From positions 1-6,657 of the forward strand of contig CAMAWZ010000129.1 of the NCBI GenBank assembly GCA_945861995.1: 6,657 bases of DNA, written 5' to 3'. Origin of the DNA: Pseudorhodobacter antarcticus (GTDB lineage Bacteria > Pseudomonadota > Alphaproteobacteria > Rhodobacterales > Rhodobacteraceae). The translations under genes and the position numbers were made by a program. Every line of letters starts with the position of its first letter. The stretch's first letter is position 1. Below are positions 1 through 5,734 of the stretch, piece after piece. The notes below the pieces were generated by a model, which was not told the DNA's origin, searched no databases, and saw nothing but the letters and a program-made list of their open reading frames with translations.

Positions 1-2
1 AA

Positions 3-1715
3 TGCACCGATTTTCAATGCTTTGACGCCCGCAAGTTGGACAAGGGCACTGCGCACGCGCTGGATGTCACCACCTCGCGCACGCTGATGGGCCATGCCTA
101 TTCCATGCCGGGCCTGCATTCCAAATACTTTGATCAAGACTGGGTTCCCTTGGTCGAGGTGGTGCAAGACACCGTGGGCCGACATGATGCTTTTGCCATG
201 GCCTGCGCGTCGAAATACTATGACGACATCGGCTATCCGGGCCACGCCAACTGTTCGGACAATTTCAACGGCGCTTTGGCGCAGCACGGGGTTGATGCCC
301 GCCCCGGTTGGATGGCGGTCAATCTGTTCTTTAACACCAATATCGATGCCCATGGCGTGCTGATATCGGACGAGCCATGGTCGCGTCCCGGCGACTTCGT
401 CCTGATGCGGGCGCTGACGGATCTTGTCTGCGTCAATTCCGCCTGCCCCGATGATACCTCGCCCGCGAATGGGTGGTATTTGTCCGACATTCATGTGCGC
501 ACTTATTCGGGCGCCGAAAAGTTCAGCCGTTCCATCGCCTATCGCCCCACGCCGGAGACAGAGCCGAAGATGACCAAAGAAACCGCCTTTCACGCGCCTA
601 TTTCTGCCAAGACCCGCAACGTTGTGGAATACAAAGGCTATTGGCTGCCCAGCGTCTATTCCGCCAATGGCGCAATCGAAGAATACTGGGCCTGCCGCGA
701 AAAGGCCGTGGTTCTAGACCTGTCGCCCCTGCGCAAATTCGAAGTCACTGGCCCAGATGCCGAGGCGCTGATGCAATGGTGCCTGACGCGCGACATGAAG
801 AAACTATCGGTGGGGCAGGTGGTTTATTCGGCCATGTGCTACGAACACGGCGGAATGATTGATGACGGCACGGTGTTCCGTCTGGGCCGCGATCAGTTCC
901 GCTGGATTGGCGGGGATGATTATTCAGGGGTTTGGCTGCGCGAGCAGGCCGAAAAACTGGGGCTAAAGGTTATGGTGCGCTCCTCGACAGACCAGATGCA
1001 CAATCTGGCCGTTCAGGGGCCAAACTCGCGCGAGATTATCAAGCGCATGATTTGGACTGCGCCGCACCAGCCCAGCATCGAAGAATTGGGCTGGTTCCGC
1101 CTGACGGTGGGCCGCGTCGGCGGGCCAACAGGCGCGCCTGTGGTTGTGTCGCGCACGGGCTATACGGGGGAACTTGGCTTTGAAATCTTTTGCCATCCCA
1201 AGGATGGTGCGGCGGTCTATGATGCCGTCTGGGCCAATGGCGGCGATCTGGGGCTAAAGCCGATGGGCCTTGCCGCCCTTGATATGGTGCGAATCGAGGC
1301 AGGGCTGATCTTTGCGGGCTATGATTTTTCCGATCAGACCGACCCGTTCGAGGCAGGCATCGGGTTTACCGTGCCGCTAAAAACAAAGACGGATGATTTC
1401 ATCGGGCGCGAGGCGCTGATCCGCCGCAAGGAAAACCCCTTGCACAAATTCGTGGGGCTAGACATCGACGCCAATGTCGATGTCGGCCATGGCGACACTG
1501 TGCATTTGGGCCGCGCGCAGGTCGGGGTTGTGACATCGTCCATGCGCTCGCCGCTTGTGGGCAAGAACATCGCCCTTGCGCGGGTGGATGTGGCCCATGC
1601 GGCGGCAGGCACCGCGCTAGAGGTCGGCAAACTTGACGGTCAGCAAAAGCGGCTTCCAGCCGTGATCGTGCCCTTATCGCATTACGACCCCAAAAAGACC
1701 CGCCCCCAAAGCTGA
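3..1715 (+). CDS. DUF1989-aminomethyltransferase (GcvT-like) fusion protein, 5' end cut off by the window
   Basis: 570 residues are visible, counted from the first whole codon at position 3. The frame is open to the window edge, so the TTG at 36 is not a start. Residues about 1-168 look like DUF1989: a His-Asp pair (61-62), Cys68, an NCSDN motif (83-87) and Cys148 in SACPDD. Known DUF1989 proteins include the two subunits of carboxyguanidine deiminase (CgdA/CgdB); the Cys residues may bind metal (inference). After a Pro/charged linker (about 178-205), residues about 206-560 form a GcvT-type folate-binding domain: GGMIDD (283-288) with the conserved Asp pair, QGPN (338-341), TGYTGELGFE (385-394), LDMVRIEAGL (426-435), and the C-terminal barrel starting near DFIGREAL (465-472). 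Expected role: cytoplasmic transfer of a one-carbon unit to tetrahydrofolate, coupled to breakage of a C-N bond. The GcvT half could also be read as DmdA-like (DMSP demethylase family). The domain calls are firm; the substrate is unknown. The stop is TGA at 1713-1715. Confidence 0.88.
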   Translation, partial: CTDFQCFDARKLDKGTAHALDVTTSRTLMGHAYSMPGLHSKYFDQDWVPLVEVVQDTVGRHDAFAMACASKYYDDIGYPGHANCSDNFNGALAQHGVDARPGWMAVNLFFNTNIDAHGVLISDEPWSRPGDFVLMRALTDLVCVNSACPDDTSPANGWYLSDIHVRTYSGAEKFSRSIAYRPTPETEPKMTKETAFHAPISAKTRNVVEYKGYWLPSVYSANGAIEEYWACREKAVVLDLSPLRKFEVTGPDAEALMQWCLTRDMKKLSVGQVVYSAMCYEHGGMIDDGTVFRLGRDQFRWIGGDDYSGVWLREQAEKLGLKVMVRSSTDQMHNLAVQGPNSREIIKRMIWTAPHQPSIEELGWFRLTVGRVGGPTGAPVVVSRTGYTGELGFEIFCHPKDGAAVYDAVWANGGDLGLKPMGLAALDMVRIEAGLIFAGYDFSDQTDPFEAGIGFTVPLKTKTDDFIGREALIRRKENPLHKFVGLDIDANVDVGHGDTVHLGRAQVGVVTSSMRSPLVGKNIALARVDVAHAAAGTALEVGKLDGQQKRLPAVIVPLSHYDPKKTRPQS

Positions 1716-1778
1716 TACAGTGTGACCGCTGTTCGCACAGATCAGCATTGGGATAGGATCGACAGGGCACAAAGCGCC

Positions 1779-1919
1779 CTAAGAAGGCTTTAGATGATAA
1801 CCCTGCGCCAAAATGGTGCGCGCGAAATCTGGCATATTGTGCGCCTTAACAGACACACCATCACGCGGTGACGCGTGAAAAGGGTGTTGCAGCCGCCTGT
1901 ATCCTATCCGCAGCGCCAT
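1779..1919 (-). CDS. Doubtful 46-residue ORF or remnant of a decayed gene
   Basis: The minus strand is open from ATG at 1919-1917 to TAG at 1781-1779. The product starts MALRIGYRRLQ and ends in ILAQGYHLKPS. Its amino-acid composition looks protein-like, but no family was recognised. About half of its codons end in G or C, and it uses AGG, ATA and GGA. No Shine-Dalgarno sequence precedes the ATG, and an in-frame TAG lies two codons upstream of it. Beyond that TAG the same frame is open for about 30 further codons, up to a TGA near 2023. This could be the 3' end of a degraded gene or chance. Confidence 0.15.
   Translation of the reverse strand: MALRIGYRRLQHPFHASPRDGVSVKAHNMPDFARTILAQGYHLKPS
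1794..1871 (+). CDS. Doubtful 25-residue leader-type ORF
   Basis: An ATG at 1794 follows AGAAGG (1782-1787) with a six-base spacer, a plausible ribosome binding site. The frame runs 25 codons to TGA at 1869-1871. The peptide begins MITLRQNGARE, has five Arg and two His, and carries no recognisable domain. Its stop codon lies inside the loop of the hairpin at 1861-1878, an arrangement that could couple translation to RNA folding. No homologue was recognised, and an ORF of this length can easily occur by chance. It overlaps the minus-strand small ORF at 1779-1919; at most one is likely to be real. Confidence 0.12.
   Translation: MITLRQNGAREIWHIVRLNRHTITR
1855..1887 (+). other. Composite hairpin with GTGA (GNRA-type) tetraloop
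   Basis: A perfect 7-base-pair stem (TCACGCG, 1861-1867, with CGCGTGA, 1872-1878) is closed by GTGA at 1868-1871, which as GUGA in RNA is a GNRA-type tetraloop. Below it, ACACC (1855-1859) pairs with GGTGT (1883-1887) across a small asymmetric internal loop (A against AAAG), giving 12 pairs in all. No T-run follows, so it does not look like an ordinary intrinsic terminator. It could be a structured part of the leader of the downstream gene or a 3' stabilising hairpin of the upstream mRNA. No known RNA family was recognised. Confidence 0.4.
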
Positions 1920-2032
1920 AAAGGTCTAACCAACGGCAAGATGCGCGGTAAAAACAAGGTCACGGCCAACCAAAATTGGGCGCAGCCATGCCGCAAATAA
2001 GCCATATGTCGTTTTTCGCCGTCAAAGGTCGG

Positions 2033-2060
2033 CCCCCCCTTGCCCCCTTGCCCCCGCTTG
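2033..2060. repeat. C-rich tandem repeat (CCCCCTTG units); G-quadruplex motif on the minus strand
   Basis: The plus strand has C7-TTG-C5-TTG-C5, then GCTTG: two exact copies of CCCCCTTG (2035-2042 and 2043-2050) and a third, imperfect copy. The minus strand reads as three G-runs of 5, 5 and 7 separated by CAA. The 7-base run can supply two G-triplets, so the four-run quadruplex pattern is met. The repeat is 50-77 bases before the start codon of the 831-residue protein, with the G-rich strand as its template strand. The third unit also forms a small CCGC-TT-GCGG hairpin (2054-2063). Confidence 0.5.
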
Positions 2061-2098
2061 CGGCAGAACGGGGAAAAGCCAATTTGAGGCCCTATTTC

Positions 2099-2104
2099 GG
2101 AGAG
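2099..2104 (+). promoter_or_regulatory. Ribosome binding site of the 831-residue dehydrogenase gene
   Basis: GGAGAG lies here; its GGAG core ends seven bases before the ATG at 2110, which fixes that start. The following TTCCC (2105-2109) can pair with GGGAA at 2071-2075, around an inner GCC/GGC stem (2078-2080 with 2088-2090). The Shine-Dalgarno site would then sit in an internal loop. This pairing is weak and only a possibility. Confidence 0.75.
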
Positions 2105-2109
2105 TTCCC

Positions 2110-4605
2110 ATGAAAACGCATGTCAAAGCATTGGTCGTCGGTGGCGGGGCAGTGGGCACAGGGATTGCCTATCATCTGGCCAAGGCAGGCTGGGATACGA
2201 TGCTGGTCGAACGCGACGAGTTGACCGCAGGCTCCACTTGGCACGCTGCGGGCCTATTGCCCCTGTTCAACATGGGCTATGCCACCACCCATATCCATAA
2301 ATATTCAGTCGATTTCTACAAAGGGCTTGAGGCGGAAACGGGCCTGAACCCCGGCTTTTACGTTGTGGGCAACCTGCGCATGGCGCAGCGGGCCGAACGG
2401 ATGGACGAATACATGCTGTATTCATCCGTCGCCGAAACGGCGGGGGTCTATCACGAATTTCTGACGCCCGCGCAGATCAAAGATCGCTGGCCATTGGTGC
2501 GTACCGAAGATTTGGTCGGCGCGCTGTTTCACCCCCAAGACGGCTATATCAACCCCGCCGATGTGACCCAAGCCATGGCCAAAGGCGCGCGGCAACTGGG
2601 CGCAACGTTCGAGCGTAAGATCCAAGTCGATGCCTACCGCTGGACGGGCAGCGAGTGGATCGTGTCCTGCACACGTATGCACGAGCAGGGCGGCAACCTG
2701 CTTCCTGCGGAAGAGAAATTCGAAATTCACGCCGAACATGTTGTCACTGCCACAGGCAACCATGCACAGCGCACGGCGCGGCTTTTGGGCATCAAAACCC
2801 CCGCCATCCCTGTCGAACATCAGTATATCGTGACCGAACCAGACCCCGCGTTGGTGGAATGGCGCAAAACCAACGATCAGCACCCCGTTCTGCGCGACGC
2901 CGATGCAAAATGGTATGTCCGCGAAGAACGCGGCGGCTGGATTCTTGGCCCGTACGAGAAAAACGCCCCCGCGCGGTTCTTGTATGACGTTCCCCCATCC
3001 TTCCGCGCCGATCTGTTCCCGTTGGATCTAGAACGGATCGAGGCGGAATATATGTCGATGATTCACCGCCTTCCGTCATCTGAAACAGTGGGCCTGAAGG
3101 ATGATTTCAACGGCCCCATCTGCTATACCCCCGATGGCAACCCGCTGGTTGGCCCAGCCCCAGGCCTGCGCAATATGTGGCTGGCCGAGGGCTTTAGTTT
3201 TGGCATCACTGCCGCGGGCGGCACGGGCCACTACCTTGCGCAACTGATGACTGTAGGCGAAGCGGAAATTGATATGGCATCGCTTGACCCGCGTCGTTTT
3301 GGCGGCTGGATGACCACCGAATACGCCGCGCGCAAGAATGAAGAATGCTATGACCACGTCTTCATTCTGCACCACCCTGACGAAGAACGCGAAGCCGCCC
3401 GCCCCCTGCGCACGGCCCCTGTCTATGACCGCCAAAAAGCTTTGGGCGCGCAGTTTGGTCAGGTCAACGGGTGGGAGCGCCCGATCTATTACGGCCCCCT
3501 GAACGCACCCGAAGATTTCGACCATCACACCCGCAGCTTCCGCCGTGGCGGTTGGTGGCAATACGCGGTGGACGAGGCAAAGGCCATCCGCGAAACTGCG
3601 GGTTTAATTGACGCCACCGCCTTTACCAAACACGCCGTGCGCGGGCCGGGGGCCACGGCTTTTCTTGATTGGTTCACGTGTAACACCTTGCCAAAAGTGG
3701 GCCGTATCAACCTGACCTATGCGCTTACCCCTACGGGCACCACGCGCACCGAATACACCATCGTACGCCACGCCGAAAACGAATATTACCTTGTCTCCGC
3801 AGGGGCTTGGACGGATTACGATGGCGATTATCTGCGCAAATGCGCAGAAGATATGGCCCCCAAGTTTGGCTATATCGAGATCCAGAATGTGACCACGCAA
3901 TACGGCGTCTTCGCTCTTGCTGGCCCAAACAGCCGCAAGATTTTGGCAGAACTGATTAAAGATGCTGCGCCTGAAACGGCCCTGTCAAACAAGCGTTTCC
4001 CATGGCTATCGGCGCGGCGCATCGAACTGGGGATGGTGCCTGTAAACGCCATTCGCGTGGCCTATACGGGCGAGCTTGGCTGGGAACTTCACCACCCGAT
4101 CGAGATGCAGCGCAACCTTTGGGATCAGTTGCTGGCGGCGGGCGAAAAGCACGGCATGAAATTGGTCGGCGCGCGGGCGCAAAACTGGCTGCGGCAGGAA
4201 AAATCCTACCGCGCCTTTGGCAACGAACTTGGCCGCGATGCCACGCCGCTAGAGGCGGCCTTGGACAGGTTCGTCGATTTGAACAAAGATTTCCAAGGCA
4301 AGGCTGCAATGCTCGCCCACGGTATCCGTTCCAAATGCTGCACCTTGCTGATTGACGCCCCCGCAGACACCGACCCGTGGGGCAAAGAGGCGCTGCTGCT
4401 GGATGGCGTCAAAATTGGTCGCCTGACATCGGGCGGCTACTCCGTGGCCTTTGGCAAGCAAATCGGCTTGGGCTATGTCCGCCCCGATCTGGCCGAGGTG
4501 GGAACCAAGCTGAAAGTGCGTATGAACCGCGAACTTTGGGATGCGGTTGTGGTCGAAGACAGCCCGTTTGATCCGACAAACGCCCGCATTCGGATGGATG
4601 GGTAA
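2110..4605 (+). CDS. Dimethylglycine/sarcosine dehydrogenase-like FAD oxidoreductase with C-terminal GcvT domain
   Basis: This 831-residue cytoplasmic protein has the full architecture and about the length of dimethylglycine dehydrogenase. Residues about 6-380 are a DAO-type FAD domain: the dinucleotide-binding loop GGGAVGTG (11-18), Glu35 for the ribose, and GSTWHAAGL (41-49), where His45 matches the histidine covalently bound to FAD in mammalian DMGDH. His237 (EHQYIVT) and Tyr269 (WYVREERGG) match the substrate-site His and Tyr of bacterial dimethylglycine oxidase by motif and spacing. Residues about 383-440 are the linking FAO_M-type domain; about 441-720 are the GcvT folate-binding domain (LAGPNSR 603-609, AYTGELGWE 651-659); about 725-820 are the C-terminal barrel. 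Expected reaction: oxidation of an N-methyl amine, with the imine carbon captured by tetrahydrofolate as 5,10-methylene-THF. In this GcvT domain Glu548 (TTRTEYT) stands where GcvT has Asp, as recalled for human DMGDH. The start is ATG with a good GGAG seven bases away. The exact amine is unknown; sarcosine dehydrogenase or a related N-methyl amine dehydrogenase is possible. Confidence 0.9.
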   Translation: MKTHVKALVVGGGAVGTGIAYHLAKAGWDTMLVERDELTAGSTWHAAGLLPLFNMGYATTHIHKYSVDFYKGLEAETGLNPGFYVVGNLRMAQRAERMDEYMLYSSVAETAGVYHEFLTPAQIKDRWPLVRTEDLVGALFHPQDGYINPADVTQAMAKGARQLGATFERKIQVDAYRWTGSEWIVSCTRMHEQGGNLLPAEEKFEIHAEHVVTATGNHAQRTARLLGIKTPAIPVEHQYIVTEPDPALVEWRKTNDQHPVLRDADAKWYVREERGGWILGPYEKNAPARFLYDVPPSFRADLFPLDLERIEAEYMSMIHRLPSSETVGLKDDFNGPICYTPDGNPLVGPAPGLRNMWLAEGFSFGITAAGGTGHYLAQLMTVGEAEIDMASLDPRRFGGWMTTEYAARKNEECYDHVFILHHPDEEREAARPLRTAPVYDRQKALGAQFGQVNGWERPIYYGPLNAPEDFDHHTRSFRRGGWWQYAVDEAKAIRETAGLIDATAFTKHAVRGPGATAFLDWFTCNTLPKVGRINLTYALTPTGTTRTEYTIVRHAENEYYLVSAGAWTDYDGDYLRKCAEDMAPKFGYIEIQNVTTQYGVFALAGPNSRKILAELIKDAAPETALSNKRFPWLSARRIELGMVPVNAIRVAYTGELGWELHHPIEMQRNLWDQLLAAGEKHGMKLVGARAQNWLRQEKSYRAFGNELGRDATPLEAALDRFVDLNKDFQGKAAMLAHGIRSKCCTLLIDAPADTDPWGKEALLLDGVKIGRLTSGGYSVAFGKQIGLGYVRPDLAEVGTKLKVRMNRELWDAVVVEDSPFDPTNARIRMDG

Positions 4606-4623
4606 TACAATACAGGGATACCC

Positions 4624-4653
4624 CAGATTTGCGCCTTAATCGGCGCAGGTCTG
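4624..4653 (+). terminator. Strong hairpin in the convergent junction, probable 3'-end signal
   Basis: CAGATTTGCGCC (4624-4635) pairs with GGCGCAGGTCTG (4642-4653) around the loop TTAATC, giving twelve continuous pairs of which two are G-U. The hairpin starts 18 bases after the stop of the 831-residue gene and ends 7 bases before the minus-strand stop codon at 4661-4663. In the minus-strand RNA the two G-U pairs become C-A mismatches, so the structure is better suited to ending the plus-strand transcript. Neither strand has a clear T-run, so it may be a factor-assisted terminator or a 3' stabilising structure. Confidence 0.6.
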
Positions 4654-4660
4654 CGGTGCC

Positions 4661-5734
4661 TTACCCAAACCGCGCAGGCGACAAGGCCTGAACCAACCCT
4701 TCCTCAAAATCTGGCGCGCGGCCCATCACCAAATCTGCCAGCAATCGGCTCGCAGCATCCGCCGTTTGAAAACCATAACCGCCAAGCCCCGCCGCCCAGA
4801 AAAAGCTAGGCTCGCCCGCATCTGCCCCAATCACAGGCACGCGATCTGGCGCAAATGTGCGCAGCCCCGCCCACGATGCCAGCAACCGCGTCACAGGCGC
4901 CGTCACCATCGCCTCATACCGCGCCAGCCCTTCGGCCAGCACCATGTCATCGGCAAAGGCATCATGCGGCGGCATCGGGTGTTCTTCGGCGGGCGAGACG
5001 ATCAGCGCCCCCGCATCAGGCTTCATGTACCACGCCTCGCCCGCACCAAACACCATAGGCCAGCGCGCCACATCCATTCCCGCAGGCGCGGGAATACGGG
5101 CCATCGAACGGCGCATGGGCGTTATTCCCTTTGCCTGAACACCCGCCATCTGCGCCACGCCGTCCGCCCAAGGGCCAGCCGCGTTGATGACGATCTCGCC
5201 CGAAAAACTGCCCTGCGCCGTGTCCGCCAGCCAGCGCCCATCGACGCGCCGCAGCGCTGTTACCCCAGCTTTTGCAACAATCTGCGCCCCATGCGCGCGC
5301 GCCGTCTTGGCGAAATCAGCAATCAGCAAATCCGTATCAATATCCCACGCATGGGCCCCATACCCCACATGGGCCACCGTTTCGGGGTTCAAAATGGGCA
5401 CCATGGCGCGTGCCGCATCCATATCCATCCGCGCAAGGTTCATATCGGCGCAGTCATGCTCAAACTGCGCGCGCGCGTCATGCCCTGCCACAATCATCAA
5501 CCCGCGCGGGATCAGTAGATTTGGCATGGCGCGAAAGTAATCCCCCGATGCCAGCGACAGCGCCACCACAGGGGCCGCGCCATAATGCGGCTCATACAGC
5601 GCAGCAGATCGGCCAGATGCATGATAGGCAAGGCTATCCTCGCCCTCCAAAAGCGTCACTTTGGCATAGGGCGCAAGACGGGCCGCGGCTGAAATCCCCG
5701 CAATCCCGCCGCCAATAATCAGCACATCGCTCAT
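4661..5734 (-). CDS. FAD-dependent amino-acid dehydrogenase/oxidase, D-arginine dehydrogenase (DauA)-like
   Basis: This 357-residue DAO-family flavoenzyme would oxidatively deaminate an amino acid, probably a D-amino acid, to a 2-oxo acid and ammonia. The N-terminus is an FAD-binding fold with GGGIAG (8-13) and Glu30; YHASGRSAALY (37-47) is the flavin loop. The closest remembered protein is Pseudomonas aeruginosa D-arginine dehydrogenase. Its carboxylate-binding and active-site residues Tyr53, Arg222, Tyr249 and Arg305 appear to match Tyr51, Arg208/209 (PMRRS), Tyr236 (WYMKPDAG) and Arg292 (WAGLRTF); the C-terminal GGYG flavin loop is 318-321. Two residues differ: the positions of His48 and Glu87, the latter contacting the guanidinium of D-Arg, are Leu46 and Leu79. 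The substrate is therefore probably not D-arginine. There is no signal peptide or membrane segment. The ATG overlaps the stop of the upstream aldo/keto reductase as ATGA, with a GAAGAAG stretch just before it, so translational coupling is likely. A glycine oxidase or other secondary-amine oxidase remains possible. Confidence 0.85.
   Translation of the reverse strand: MSDVLIIGGGIAGISAAARLAPYAKVTLLEGEDSLAYHASGRSAALYEPHYGAAPVVALSLASGDYFRAMPNLLIPRGLMIVAGHDARAQFEHDCADMNLARMDMDAARAMVPILNPETVAHVGYGAHAWDIDTDLLIADFAKTARAHGAQIVAKAGVTALRRVDGRWLADTAQGSFSGEIVINAAGPWADGVAQMAGVQAKGITPMRRSMARIPAPAGMDVARWPMVFGAGEAWYMKPDAGALIVSPAEEHPMPPHDAFADDMVLAEGLARYEAMVTAPVTRLLASWAGLRTFAPDRVPVIGADAGEPSFFWAAGLGGYGFQTADAASRLLADLVMGRAPDFEEGLVQALSPARFG

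Larger units (their letters stand above)
1751..1909. repeat. 9-base inverted repeat with arms 141 bases apart
   Basis: GGATAGGAT at 1751-1759 is the exact reverse complement of ATCCTATCC at 1901-1909. In a plus-strand transcript the arms could form a closing helix around an interior containing three local hairpins (1764-1780, 1805-1819, 1855-1887). No target-site duplication flanks the arms, so a transposon-like origin is not supported. In a region of this size a 9-base match of this kind has roughly a one-in-three chance of arising at random, so the pairing is only suggestive. Confidence 0.25.
1716..2109. other. 394-base intergenic region, no convincing gene
   Basis: This gap separates two plus-strand genes and is unusually long for such a compact locus. 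It contains an AGGGC/GCCCT hairpin (1764-1780), a GCGCCA-AAA-TGGTGC hairpin with one G-U pair (1805-1819), a stronger composite hairpin (1855-1887), a 9-base inverted repeat (1751-1759 with 1901-1909), a C-rich tandem repeat (2033-2055) and the ribosome binding site of the next gene. I saw no well-spaced -35/-10 promoter pair and recognised no known riboswitch, in particular no glycine-riboswitch core. It may be a long 5' leader of the 831-residue dehydrogenase gene, or contain decayed sequence. Two small ORFs, described separately, are doubtful. Confidence 0.6.

Noticed and set aside
36..38. TTG as start codon of the first gene
   Set aside because: The frame stays open to position 3 and the upstream residues (CTDFQCFDARK) fit the DUF1989 domain, so the gene begins before the window.
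570..1715. Internal ATG at 570 as start of a stand-alone GcvT protein
   Set aside because: The nearest GGAG (554-557) is 12 bases away, too far to be convincing, and the reading frame is continuous with the DUF1989 domain; a fusion is the simpler reading.
1751..1909. Miniature transposable element with 9-base terminal inverted repeats
   Set aside because: No target-site duplication is visible next to the arms, and no second copy occurs in the window.
1921..2030. Three copies of AAGGTC (1921, 1956, 2025) as operator sites
   Set aside because: A six-base word occurring three times in 394 bases is expected by chance somewhere in the gap, and the flanks do not match.
1716..2109. Glycine, SAM/SAH or guanidine riboswitch
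   Set aside because: No recognisable conserved core of these classes was found by eye.
4766..5718. Long plus-strand ORFs opposite the flavoenzyme gene
   Set aside because: Arg/Pro/His-rich translations typical of the antisense of GC-rich genes; the minus-strand frame has clear FAD motifs.
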